DNA of 64,000 bases from Arcobacter siniprincipis (GTDB lineage: Bacteria; Campylobacterota; Campylobacteria; Campylobacterales; Arcobacteraceae). Where the stretch lies: the NCBI RefSeq assembly GCF_048571125.1, contig NZ_CP182343.1:2666001-2730000 (forward strand), read 5' to 3'. Positions 1 through 8,205 of the stretch are shown one piece after another (within the stretch, counting starts at the first letter, position 1; each line of letters begins with the position of its first letter). A program made the translations under genes and the position numbers. Below the pieces are notes generated by a model, which was not told where the DNA came from, did not search any database, and saw only the letters and a program-made list of their open reading frames with translations.

Positions 1-891
1 TTTATTCATATCGTTATTTTGTCGTGAGAATGCGTTCGACAAAAGCAACAACACGACAAAAGCAACTATAATCAAAGATGATATATTTTGCATTGAAAGG
101 TTAATAGGTTCAATAAAACTCCATAAAAAAGTGTGATAATAATTATCTAAATTTAAAATATTTTCTATGTTAATTTTATTATATCCTTGATATATACCAG
201 TTGGCATACAATAAATTAATTTAACAACATAAAAAATAATTGGTAAAAAGATAAAATCAATATTAGTTTTAATAAATAAAATAAAATTCTTCAAAACTGT
301 TAATTTTATGTCATAGAGGTTATAAAAAATATATATCAAAACTAATGCGTAAAACACTAGTAATGAAGGTAGAGTAAAAGATATGATAAATAAAAAAAGA
401 ATTACTATGCGTAAATATAATTTTCTGCTATCTATAAATAAATACTTACTCAATAAATAAAAACTAAAAAAGAAAATAAATACTCTTAACTCAGCTGGAA
501 AATTAATAACAGCAATTTTGGCACTATTTAGTGGTGCAATTAAGAAAAATATTACAATAAAGAATCGTTCTATTTCACTAATTATTTGAAATTTCTTTAG
601 AATCTCAATAAACATAACTGCATTTAGAAAAAACAGGACAAAAGTCAATAACCTACTTAAAAAAATTCCTCCATTTATATTAAAAAATAAATCCTGTATA
701 AAAATATTTAAATATCCTAAATAACCAGATACACTAACATACATATTTTCTATCGTACTATATTCTTGATTATGTAAACCCCAATCATCCCAATAAATCC
801 CATTATAATTTAATAAAAAAAAAGAATTTGTTACTAAATAAATAATAAATAGTATCAGCATACTTTTCTTATCACTTAGTAAAAAATTCAT
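1..891 (-). CDS. Polytopic membrane protein, GT-C glycosyltransferase-like, partial
   Basis: An open reading frame of 297 codons starts with ATG at 891-889 and runs off the left edge without a stop, so the C-terminus is missing. It is strongly hydrophobic, with about seven predicted membrane segments. After the first segment comes a loop containing YWDDWG; an acidic pair at this place is typical of GT-C membrane glycosyltransferases (ArnT, PMT and similar), which take a sugar from a polyprenyl-phosphate donor. It overlaps the following wecE-like gene by 20 bases, so the two are co-transcribed. A Wzy-type polymerase is the main alternative. The family assignment is inference from topology and one motif; coding status is firm. 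Confidence 0.7.
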   Translation of the reverse strand, partial: MNFLLSDKKSMLILFIIYLVTNSFFLLNYNGIYWDDWGLHNQEYSTIENMYVSVSGYLGYLNIFIQDLFFNINGGIFLSRLLTFVLFFLNAVMFIEILKKFQIISEIERFFIVIFFLIAPLNSAKIAVINFPAELRVFIFFFSFYLLSKYLFIDSRKLYLRIVILFLFIISFTLPSLLVFYALVLIYIFYNLYDIKLTVLKNFILFIKTNIDFIFLPIIFYVVKLIYCMPTGIYQGYNKINIENILNLDNYYHTFLWSFIEPINLSMQNISSLIIVAFVVLLLLSNAFSRQNNDMNK

Positions 892-2005
892 TCACAACTC
901 CACAAATTTTATTAATCTCATCACTTTTCAACCCATAGTACATAGGCAACCTTATTAATCTTTCACTTAAAATAGTAGTAAATTCATCTTTCCCATCAAA
1001 TCTTCCAAATTTCATTCCACTTGGTGCTATGTGAAGTGGTACATAGTGAAAAACTGCATTTATTCCATTTTGATTTAAATATGACAACAATGTAGTTCTT
1101 TCACCTAGATTTCTAACTTTAATATAAAACATATGTGCATTTTGAGTACAATTATTCGGAATTATTGGTAGTTCAATTAAACTTTTTATTTCTAATTGCT
1201 TTAAACCATCATAATAATTGTTCCAACTTCGTACCCTGTCTTGATTAATTTTTTCTGAACATTCTAGATTTCCCCAAAGATATGCTGCGCTAATATCGTT
1301 CATAAGATAACTGCTTCCTATATCTACCCACGAATATTTATCTACCATTCCACGAAAAAACAAACTTCTATTTGTACCTTTTTCTCTTATTATTTCAGCT
1401 CTTTGAATAAACTTTTCATCATTAATAATAAGAAGTCCACCCTCTCCCGCACTTGTGTAATTTTTTGTTTCATGAAAACTAAAAGCTCCTAAGTGTCCAA
1501 TAGTTCCAAGCGCTTTACCTTTATAACTACTCATCATTCCTTGTGCTGCATCTTCTACTACAAAAAGATTATGACGATTAGCTATATTCATGATAGTATC
1601 CATTTCACATGCCACACCTGCATAATGAACAGTTACTATAGCTTTTGTTTTATTAGTTATTGCTTGTTCTATTTTTATTTCGTCTATATTCATAGTATCT
1701 GGTCGTATATCTACAAACACTATTTTTGCACCTCTTAGAACAAAAGCATTTGCAGTACTTACAAAAGTATATGATGGCATTCTGACCTCATCATCCTCTT
1801 GTATATCAAGCAAAATAGCAGCCATCTCTAGTGCATGAGTGCAAGATGTAGTCAAAAGTACTTTTTTGCAAACAAGCTTCTCTTCAAACCATTTGTGGCA
1901 CTTTTTTGTAAACTCTCCATCACCTGAAATTTTGCTACTTTTCATTGATTCTAATACATATTTTTCTTCATTGCCTGTATATGGTGGATTATTAAAAGGT
2001 ATCAT
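872..2005 (-). CDS. wecE: Sugar nucleotide aminotransferase, WecE/RffA type
   Basis: This is a 377-residue DegT/DnrJ/EryC1-family PLP enzyme. FSFHETKNYT contains the Schiff-base lysine at residue 181, the same number as in E. coli WecE, and the length also matches (376). VEDAAQG near residue 150 carries the aspartate that contacts the PLP ring nitrogen. WecE converts dTDP-4-keto-6-deoxyglucose to dTDP-Fuc4N in the cytoplasm. No rmlA/rmlB genes are in the window, while a 4,6-dehydratase-like gene lies at 9130-10320, so a UDP-4-keto sugar is an alternative substrate. It overlaps the acyltransferase upstream by 14 bases, which suggests the amino sugar is acylated next. Confidence 0.85.
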   Translation of the reverse strand: MIPFNNPPYTGNEEKYVLESMKSSKISGDGEFTKKCHKWFEEKLVCKKVLLTTSCTHALEMAAILLDIQEDDEVRMPSYTFVSTANAFVLRGAKIVFVDIRPDTMNIDEIKIEQAITNKTKAIVTVHYAGVACEMDTIMNIANRHNLFVVEDAAQGMMSSYKGKALGTIGHLGAFSFHETKNYTSAGEGGLLIINDEKFIQRAEIIREKGTNRSLFFRGMVDKYSWVDIGSSYLMNDISAAYLWGNLECSEKINQDRVRSWNNYYDGLKQLEIKSLIELPIIPNNCTQNAHMFYIKVRNLGERTTLLSYLNQNGINAVFHYVPLHIAPSGMKFGRFDGKDEFTTILSERLIRLPMYYGLKSDEINKICGVVNEFFTK

Positions 2006-2525
2006 TAAGTCCTCTTTTTTTTATAAATTTTGCAGGTATCCCACCAACTATAGTATAAGGTTCTACATTTTTTGCAACTACACTTCCTGCTGCCACTATT
2101 GCACCTTCTCCAATAGTAACTCCTTGCAAAATAATAGAACGTCCGCCTATCCACACATTATTTTCTACTATAATAGGAGCACCAGTATCTTTGAGTTTTA
2201 TATCATTTACATCATGTCCTGCTGCAAAAAAAGTCACTTCAGGACCTACTGCAACATTATCACCAATAGTAATTGTTGCCTCTTTTATTTTATACCCTGG
2301 ATAAAAGCTACATCCTCTATTTATGCTTACATTAGAACCTATAGTTATTTGACTAGGATACCTAAAGTATGTTTTAAAATCTATATGAAAATCAGTACCT
2401 ATTTTATTAAAAATTATTTTATAGATTGGATATTTTATAACAAATGGTAATAACTCCAATACCATGTAAAATAAATTAAAAATACAACTATATGTACTTA
2501 CTAGTACTCTTCTGAAACTTATCAA
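1992..2525 (-). CDS. Left-handed beta-helix sugar O-acyltransferase
   Basis: A 177-residue hexapeptide-repeat acyltransferase of the LacA/WbbJ/CysE superfamily. Repeated turns such as IGSNVSI, IGDNVAVG, IGGRSI and IGEGAIVAAGS form the beta-helix, and AAGHDVN near residue 110 contains the likely catalytic histidine. The C-terminal IVGGIPAKFIKKR is the usual ending of this family. The start is TTG at 2525, placed by a strong AGGAGG ribosome site at the end of the upstream gene, with a spacing of about five bases. It probably acetylates a sugar residue or nucleotide sugar of the surface glycan; acceptor and acyl group cannot be read from sequence. Confidence 0.8.
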   Translation of the reverse strand: MISFRRVLVSTYSCIFNLFYMVLELLPFVIKYPIYKIIFNKIGTDFHIDFKTYFRYPSQITIGSNVSINRGCSFYPGYKIKEATITIGDNVAVGPEVTFFAAGHDVNDIKLKDTGAPIIVENNVWIGGRSIILQGVTIGEGAIVAAGSVVAKNVEPYTIVGGIPAKFIKKRGLNDTF

Positions 2526-2526
2526 A

Positions 2527-2847
2527 TTAACCTCCTATAAAAATTATAATACCTACCATAACTACAATAGTTCCTATAATTTTATTTTTATCCAATGACT
2601 CTTTAAATATATATGTTGAAGCTAATAATACTGTCAAATATATTAAACTCATAATAACAGTAAAATATTTTAATTCTATAATCTTCATCAAGTAAAAAGA
2701 AACAATAATTGCCATTACAAACAAGGAATATCCTAAAATAAGATATATTATTTTTTTTGTTTTTGCCAAAGTTGCTTGTTTTAAGCATATTTGACCAATT
2801 GTATTAATTAAAATTAAAAAAGTACTAATTAAAAAAACTTTTATCAT
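2527..2847 (-). CDS. Small SMR/EamA-like membrane protein, ArnF-like
   Basis: A 106-residue protein with four predicted membrane helices and almost no loops, the size and layout of ArnE/ArnF and other SMR-like half transporters. The C-terminal IVVMVGIIIFIGG resembles the last EamA helix. Its ATG start overlaps the stop of the next membrane gene in an ATGA arrangement, so the two are translationally coupled and probably form a heterodimer. ArnE/ArnF pairs flip undecaprenyl-phosphate-aminoarabinose across the inner membrane. With a GtrB/ArnC-like transferase and a GT-C-like protein in the same operon, a role in flipping an undecaprenyl-phosphate sugar is inferred. Confidence 0.7.
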   Translation of the reverse strand: MIKVFLISTFLILINTIGQICLKQATLAKTKKIIYLILGYSLFVMAIIVSFYLMKIIELKYFTVIMSLIYLTVLLASTYIFKESLDKNKIIGTIVVMVGIIIFIGG

Positions 2848-3173
2848 TTTGTTTTACCTATAATGTATAAACCAATCATCATTAATCCCAATCCAAGCAC
2901 ATGCCATAAATTTACACTTTCTTCAAAGAATATAACCGCATATACAAATATAAGCACCTGCACCAAAGAGTTAAATGGATATACTCTTGATAGCTCATTG
3001 TGTTTTAAAACAATCTGCCAAATATATGCTCTCGATACAATAAATATAAACGCAATACCTAGTAAAACTAAACTATATGCTTCATATGTAGAAGCATACT
3101 TTATACTTAAAAATGAAAATGATTGTAAAAAAATACCAAATGTAATTAATTCGATTTTTTTTATTTCTAGCAT
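2844..3173 (-). CDS. Small SMR/EamA-like membrane protein, ArnE-like
   Basis: A 109-residue four-helix protein, the first member of the pair. Helix three contains RVYPFNSLVQVLIFVYAV followed by FFEESVN and an HVLGLGLMMIGL helix, the typical final part of EamA/DMT domains, where a conserved glutamate sits before the last helix. It overlaps the stop of the sulfotransferase gene by seven bases and the next SMR-like gene by four. Partnered with its neighbour it would give an eight-helix dimer similar to ArnEF. The substrate is not defined by sequence; a lipid-linked sugar is the most likely from context. Confidence 0.7.
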   Translation of the reverse strand: MLEIKKIELITFGIFLQSFSFLSIKYASTYEAYSLVLLGIAFIFIVSRAYIWQIVLKHNELSRVYPFNSLVQVLIFVYAVIFFEESVNLWHVLGLGLMMIGLYIIGKTK

Positions 3174-4030
3174 TTAATATCTTTAAATAGATTATTATAA
3201 TATTCTATATCTTTTTCAAAATATTTTTGTGCAAGTAAAATATTTTCATCTATTTTAGAAATATTGCTGGACTTTTTAGTTTTTTTAGAAAAAAGGCTAC
3301 TAAGATTGTCATACATAACACGAATTCTTTTGACAATGCTTGCAGGTAATTTACTTAATAAATTAATTAACCATTCCTGTCTTAGTAAATTTGCCAGAAT
3401 TGGTATATGACCCCTATCACTTGCATTAATTTTTTTATTTTGGAAATTAAATTCATTAAAAAAGTCATCAATACTTAAAAAAAATTCTATTTCATTTAAA
3501 AGTTTTAATGGGTTCTCTTTAAATAACTTAAAATCAAGTATAAGTAACTGTTCTCCATAAATATTTTTTATGTCTTCTATTATATTCTTAATATCGCCAT
3601 CTTTGATATTAAAAGGAATTTCTTTTCCATCTTCGATAAGTGTATACTTACCCTGTAAGAAATCTTCAAAAGAACAGATATTTTTATCAAAAGTAGCTAT
3701 TTGTTTATAAAAAGAATAAACCCACTCATCAGGTTGCCTAACGAAAAGCATCACTTTGGCGTTAGGATTAGTATCTTTGATTTTTTTATAACTCTTTAAT
3801 TTTTTATCTACAAAATAAAGCGTTTCTGTATCTATCCCTATTTGGTTTTCATTCATTTCTTTGAAATGTTCTAAAAACCATTCTAAATTTTTGTCTTTAT
3901 GTAGACTAAAATAATTGGTTTTTCTTCTAAATGGAACATACAAATCAGGATGCTTATTTAAATTATGGTATAAAAATGTTGTTCCAGCTCTTGGCATTCC
4001 TATAATATAGGCTATTTTCTCTAATTTCAT
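3167..4030 (-). CDS. PAPS-dependent sulfotransferase
   Basis: This 287-residue protein opens with a beta strand and GMPRAGTTFLYHNLNKHP (residues 11-28), the 5'-phosphosulfate-binding loop of the sulfotransferase family. FVRQPDEWVYSFYKQ near residue 97 fits the 3'-phosphate-binding segment, with its arginine and serine. Such enzymes move sulfate from PAPS to a hydroxyl or amine of a glycan. An APS kinase gene in the same operon (11058-11693) would supply PAPS. It overlaps the WbqC-like gene by four bases. Acceptor sugar and site of action are unknown; no signal peptide is seen, so a cytoplasmic acceptor on a lipid carrier is likely. Confidence 0.82.
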   Translation of the reverse strand: MKLEKIAYIIGMPRAGTTFLYHNLNKHPDLYVPFRRKTNYFSLHKDKNLEWFLEHFKEMNENQIGIDTETLYFVDKKLKSYKKIKDTNPNAKVMLFVRQPDEWVYSFYKQIATFDKNICSFEDFLQGKYTLIEDGKEIPFNIKDGDIKNIIEDIKNIYGEQLLILDFKLFKENPLKLLNEIEFFLSIDDFFNEFNFQNKKINASDRGHIPILANLLRQEWLINLLSKLPASIVKRIRVMYDNLSSLFSKKTKKSSNISKIDENILLAQKYFEKDIEYYNNLFKDIKC

Positions 4031-4722
4031 TTTACAAAACTCTTCATATATTTTCTAACCTCATTTCCCTCATTAAATATCAAGTCCAAAATACTAACAC
4101 CATGTTCAAAAGGTGAATGGATTTGTTCATACTCTTTATATCCACTATACTCCATCCATTCTACTTGTATATTTTCTTTTTTTGCCAACGCTTCATCAAA
4201 ATAATCTTTGGCAGCAGGTCCACTTATGTAAACATCTGCATTACAATCTTTACAAATACTAAGAAGTTTTTCTGTTTGTCCATCTACTAGCTCAAACTCA
4301 CTTGACCATATTATCTTTGTTTTAATACCTAGTATCTCATTTATAGCAATTATAAATTTATAGTTGATTTGACTTAAATACTCTTCATCACATGTTAAAT
4401 ACAACTCTTCAAAAATATCTTTGTACTCTTTAAAATATTTTGCTTTTAAATAGTTTTGTTGTATCTGTTGCCAATGTTTTTTAGCCCAATCTTTTTCACT
4501 AACTTTTGTTTCATTTATCTTTTGAAAATATTTACCTTTTACTTCTACAGGGATACTAAGCCATTTTAAACCTTGTGGAGTTTTTATCTTATTTCTATTT
4601 CTCCAGTCTCTTCGTGTATACTGCATGTCATCATAAAGGATAAATTCATCGACCATATTTATAAGGTCAAAGTAACCTTTCCATGGGATATAGTTTGATT
4701 GTAAGATTGCTACTTTTTTCAT
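4027..4722 (-). CDS. WbqC-like family protein
   Basis: A 231-residue member of the WbqC-like family. The N-terminus has the family pattern KKVAILQSNYIPWKGYFDLI, followed by EFILYDDMQYTRRDWRNRN and WLSIPV. Proteins of this family occur in O-antigen, capsule and flagellin glycosylation loci, often next to 4-amino-4,6-dideoxy-sugar genes, and some are thought to add amino-acid or acyl groups; their chemistry is poorly known. It overlaps both neighbours by four bases, sulfotransferase downstream and beta-propeller protein upstream, so the three are tightly coupled. The family call is confident; function is not assigned. Confidence 0.8.
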   Translation of the reverse strand: MKKVAILQSNYIPWKGYFDLINMVDEFILYDDMQYTRRDWRNRNKIKTPQGLKWLSIPVEVKGKYFQKINETKVSEKDWAKKHWQQIQQNYLKAKYFKEYKDIFEELYLTCDEEYLSQINYKFIIAINEILGIKTKIIWSSEFELVDGQTEKLLSICKDCNADVYISGPAAKDYFDEALAKKENIQVEWMEYSGYKEYEQIHSPFEHGVSILDLIFNEGNEVRKYMKSFVK

Positions 4723-5627
4723 TTAATATCTTTCAATACTGCTAAACCAAAACCATCTTTTCCATATTGATTTCCATTATAAAGCATATATCTTTTTCCT
4801 TTATGGTCAAATACAAATGGATAACATATCATCTCACTGTCCCATCCATCTTTACTAATATCTATTCCAGAATCTTTTTTTCTATCCCAAGCAAATCCAT
4901 CCATACTATGAGCATATCCTATACGATATTTTGTCCCATCTCCTGAACGGTATGAAAACCACATGTGATAACCCATATCATCTTTAATCACTGTTGGTCT
5001 TGAAAATGCTTGTGCAACTCCTATCTCATAAGGAACTGCCAATCCATGTTTTTCCCATGTCTTACCATCGTTTGAAGTGGCATATTTAATAACATGAATC
5101 ATTTCATCATTTTCACTTGTCCAATCAATAGTTGAGCCATACCACATCTTATAAATACCATCATCTTGCATAATCCAAGAATAAGAAAGACTCACTTTAT
5201 CTTCATCATCACATCCAATAAAAACTTCTTTAGGGTCTAATTCTAAACTATCGAAAGTTTCATCAACTTTCAGCCTACCTATATCACCTCTCCAATGTCC
5301 TCCATCTTTTATCTGCCATCCCATAAATTGAATATAATTTTTTCCGTTTGAAGAATACATATTTCCTATACTTACACCATGAGAATAAAAGCTATTCTCT
5401 GCTCCATACTTAAAAATGACATTTTCACATCTGTTTATAACATCTTGTTTTAGGATATCAATATCCACATAACCAACAGAAGATTTATTTTCTTTATCTC
5501 TTCCACTAAAAAAAATTCTATAAATATCATCTTTTAAATGTACAGCAAGAGGATTTGAGGCATGAGATAATAAATAATTATCTATTTGTTTAAATTTATA
5601 TATTTGTCCTAATTTTTTCCAAATCAT
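4719..5627 (-). CDS. Five-bladed beta-propeller protein, glycosidase family 32/43-like
   Basis: A 302-residue protein with blade-like repeats typical of GH32/GH43-related propellers: IYRIFFSGRDKENKSSVGYV, YKMWYGSTIDW, YHMWFSYRSGDGTKYRIGYA and RYMLYNGNQYGKDGFG. Related proteins are frequent in O-antigen and glycan loci, where they are annotated as putative glycosyl hydrolases though activity is rarely shown. No signal peptide is visible, so it probably acts in the cytoplasm, possibly trimming, binding or transferring a sugar. It overlaps the WbqC-like gene by four bases and lies one base from the methyltransferase. The catalytic acids of true GH43 enzymes cannot be assigned securely here. Confidence 0.65.
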   Translation of the reverse strand: MIWKKLGQIYKFKQIDNYLLSHASNPLAVHLKDDIYRIFFSGRDKENKSSVGYVDIDILKQDVINRCENVIFKYGAENSFYSHGVSIGNMYSSNGKNYIQFMGWQIKDGGHWRGDIGRLKVDETFDSLELDPKEVFIGCDDEDKVSLSYSWIMQDDGIYKMWYGSTIDWTSENDEMIHVIKYATSNDGKTWEKHGLAVPYEIGVAQAFSRPTVIKDDMGYHMWFSYRSGDGTKYRIGYAHSMDGFAWDRKKDSGIDISKDGWDSEMICYPFVFDHKGKRYMLYNGNQYGKDGFGLAVLKDIK

Positions 5628-5628
5628 A

Positions 5629-6744
5629 TTAATCTACCTCTATATTTTCAAAAATATTTATAAAATTAATAGCATCAAATTCATTAAATAAACTTTTTAT
5701 TTTTTGAATATGTGCTGGGTTTACTAATAAAATAATATTAACATCTACCATGTTTTCAAATAAAAGTTTTGCTTTTTTAGATGAAATTACTTTTGGTTCA
5801 TTGTTAAAGTCATCAATATAGTTGATTATATGCTTATCCAAATCTGAATAAGGCAAAATAGTTTTTGCAATTTCTCCATATCCAAAAGCATATAAAAGCT
5901 TATGTTGATATTTTTTAATTATGTCGTCAATATTTTTGATTATGGTATCTATATTTTTTAAGTTTTTATTTTTTATATATTCAAATAATATTTCTTTTTT
6001 TTCGACTTTTTTACAAATATACATCCCGATATTAGTATAAGACCTTCTTCCTAATTCATAATTAAGAACTGAAAAACCACAATGATTTAAAAGTCTTTCA
6101 AAGTTATCATGAGAAAAATGATGAATATGGTCAGCAAAAAACAAGTCATAATTAAACTTATCCTGAATCGGTAAGGATACACACATCTTTCCTCCCACAC
6201 TCAATGTATTGTATTGTTTATTTAAAAAAGATTTAGGGTCTTCAATATGTTCAATCACACAATAAGAAAATATAAAATCATATCTTTCGGCATTTGAAAT
6301 TTTCTCATAACTAATATTTCTAACTTGAGCTATATTTTTAGCTAATTTTACAGCATCTTCGCTTGGTTCTATACCGTATTTATTTTTATTATTAAACTTT
6401 TCAAGCAAAAAGCCTTGACCACATCCAATTTCTAAAATATTTTCAAACTTAGCTAAATTATATTCTGAAACTAAGTTTACAATCCATTGATACACAAAAT
6501 TACTTCTATTAATAGCTTCATTATCAACAAGTGCTACAGTATCAATGTTTCTACTTGGTTTATAATTCTTTTGGTAAAACTTTTCTAAATTTATATTAAG
6601 TTTTGTTCTTATAGTTCCACAGTTCTGACATTCTTCTTTAACTAGAGGTTTTTCTGTCAAATTTCCATCACTAAATACTGTCTTCTTAAATTTCAAGACA
6701 TCATTAAAATCTATTGAGCTACAAACCTTACATGAATTTAGCAA
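5629..6744 (-). CDS. SAM methyltransferase with N-terminal zinc-binding domain
   Basis: The N-terminus carries two cysteine pairs (CKVC and CQNC) of the zinc-binding domain found in sugar C-methyltransferases. The Rossmann core follows with ILEIGCGQGFL as the SAM site and IFSYCVIEHIEDP as the post-II motif, then a C-terminal Rossmann-like domain with FGYGEIAKTI, the layout of TylC3/NovU-like enzymes. The frame can start with ATG at 6771, but that overlaps the PhyH gene by 44 bases; TTG at 6744 sits about six bases after AAGGA and cuts the overlap to 17, so it is preferred. It probably methylates a keto-sugar nucleotide of this locus, with the substrate unknown. Confidence 0.75.
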   Translation of the reverse strand: MLNSCKVCSSIDFNDVLKFKKTVFSDGNLTEKPLVKEECQNCGTIRTKLNINLEKFYQKNYKPSRNIDTVALVDNEAINRSNFVYQWIVNLVSEYNLAKFENILEIGCGQGFLLEKFNNKNKYGIEPSEDAVKLAKNIAQVRNISYEKISNAERYDFIFSYCVIEHIEDPKSFLNKQYNTLSVGGKMCVSLPIQDKFNYDLFFADHIHHFSHDNFERLLNHCGFSVLNYELGRRSYTNIGMYICKKVEKKEILFEYIKNKNLKNIDTIIKNIDDIIKKYQHKLLYAFGYGEIAKTILPYSDLDKHIINYIDDFNNEPKVISSKKAKLLFENMVDVNIILLVNPAHIQKIKSLFNEFDAINFINIFENIEVD

Positions 6745-7537
6745 CTCTATTCCTTCTCCACGAAATATCATCTAAAGGAACTTCCGAAGTATAACCTAGT
6801 AATTGAGCTAAAAATGGATCATCCGAAAACTTACCATTTAAAACCTTTGGAAAATCATAGAACTGTTTTAAAAGAGGAATTTGATACTGATGATTCACTG
6901 CTCTTCTGATGATATTTGAAGAGTTATAACCTGCTTTATGAAAAAGCATTGAATCGAAAACTATAACAGATCCTGCTTTTGCAACAGCCGTAACAGCATG
7001 CTTTTCTATATATCTATCAGAAGGTAAAATTTCAGCATTATGCGTATATGGAACTACTATTGTTCCCCCAGTCTCTACTGAAAAATCATCTATACAAAAA
7101 AGAGCATTTATTGATAAAGGATTTGATATAACATAGTTTTGATAAGGTAAATCTCTATGCCAAGAACTTTGGTGGTGTTCTTCATTTGGGGTATTTATGA
7201 TTGCATTTTGAAGATTTAATAAGAAAAAATCACCCAAAAACTTTTTGACTACCTCTAAAACTATTCTGTTTGTAGCTATTTTTATAAAATAATCATCATA
7301 CTTTAAAGGTATGCGGCACATATTCTTTTCTTTTATGGAAATAAGTTTTTCTAAACCAAACTCTTTCTCTTGAATTTTATACACTTCATCAATTTTTTCT
7401 CTATAGTTTTCTAGTTCTTCTTGAGTCAAAACATTTTCAATGATTACAAAACCGTCATTTCTAATCTCTTCAACATACAAATCAGCATCACTGTTACATT
7501 CAATTTGATTTAGTCTTCCATAAAAATTCTCTTTCAT
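6728..7537 (-). CDS. PhyH-family Fe(II)/2-oxoglutarate dioxygenase
   Basis: A 269-residue phytanoyl-CoA dioxygenase-family protein. The iron ligands appear as WHRD (His127 and Asp129) and His200 in MLFHKAG, and Arg211 or Arg212 in IIRRAVNHQYQ would bind 2-oxoglutarate. GGTIVVPYTHN is the usual strand of the jelly roll. PhyH enzymes hydroxylate, oxidise or epimerise small molecules, and several act on sugars in antibiotic and glycan pathways. Its position between a sugar acyltransferase and a sugar methyltransferase suggests oxidation of a sugar or of an acyl decoration, which is inference. It lies three bases from the PglD-like gene upstream. Confidence 0.78.
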   Translation of the reverse strand: MKENFYGRLNQIECNSDADLYVEEIRNDGFVIIENVLTQEELENYREKIDEVYKIQEKEFGLEKLISIKEKNMCRIPLKYDDYFIKIATNRIVLEVVKKFLGDFFLLNLQNAIINTPNEEHHQSSWHRDLPYQNYVISNPLSINALFCIDDFSVETGGTIVVPYTHNAEILPSDRYIEKHAVTAVAKAGSVIVFDSMLFHKAGYNSSNIIRRAVNHQYQIPLLKQFYDFPKVLNGKFSDDPFLAQLLGYTSEVPLDDISWRRNRVAKFM

Positions 7538-7539
7538 AA

Positions 7540-8205
7540 TTATATCCCTCTTAATCTATTACTCGGAACTCTCGATGCTTCTGTAGCTATTTCCATATAT
7601 ACCTTATTATCTTCCGTATCTCCTAAAATTAAAGCACCTGCCCCTATGACATTTGATTTACCTATTTTAATATGATCTCGAAGCGTTGCATTAACACCAA
7701 TAAAACTATTTTCACCAATTTTACAACCACCTGAAATAACTACATGAGAAGTGATAAAACAATTATCTTCTATAATACTATGATGTCCAATATGATTTCC
7801 ACTCCATAAAGTTACATTGTTCCCGATTCTTACATAAGGTTGTATTGTATTATCTTCAAGAACAAAAACATTTTCACCAATATTATCTGTAAATACAGAT
7901 GCTTTAGTGCTAATGTATGAAGCGATTTTATAACCTTTATTTTTACAAGCTATATATTTTTCAGTTCTTAATTTATTGATTTTATTATAGCCAACGGCGA
8001 TAAATAATTCATGGTCATCTTTTGAAAATTTTGATTCAATTGATCCAAATTCTATAATTGGTAAATCAAATAAGGTTTCTTTTTCTATGTACTCTTTATC
8101 AACAGTAAATGCAGTGATTTTATAACTACTATCATGTTTAAAGTAGTAATATGCCATTTCTGCTTGTTCACCTATTCCAAATATTATTAACTTTTTCATT
8201 TTCAA
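7540..8205 (-). CDS. NeuD/PglD-family sugar acyltransferase
   Basis: A 221-residue protein with an N-terminal Rossmann-like part (KKLIIFGIGEQAEMAYYYF) that binds the sugar nucleotide and a C-terminal left-handed beta-helix of hexapeptides (IGNNVTL, IGENSFIGVNA, IGKSNVIGAGA). PglD and NeuD relatives acetylate the amino group of UDP-4-amino sugars or sialic acid precursors. GNHIGHHSIIED contains candidate general-base histidines. In this operon it could N-acylate the product of the WecE-like aminotransferase. ATG at 8205 or a second ATG two codons later could start it; the former overlaps the glycosyltransferase reading frame boundary by four bases. Confidence 0.75.
   Translation of the reverse strand: MKMKKLIIFGIGEQAEMAYYYFKHDSSYKITAFTVDKEYIEKETLFDLPIIEFGSIESKFSKDDHELFIAVGYNKINKLRTEKYIACKNKGYKIASYISTKASVFTDNIGENVFVLEDNTIQPYVRIGNNVTLWSGNHIGHHSIIEDNCFITSHVVISGGCKIGENSFIGVNATLRDHIKIGKSNVIGAGALILGDTEDNKVYMEIATEASRVPSNRLRGI

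Noticed and set aside
1839..2450. A 203-codon plus-strand ORF opposite the acyltransferase and aminotransferase
   Set aside because: It is antisense to two genes with clear family motifs, and its composition (Ser/Tyr/Phe/Cys-rich) is typical of antisense frames.
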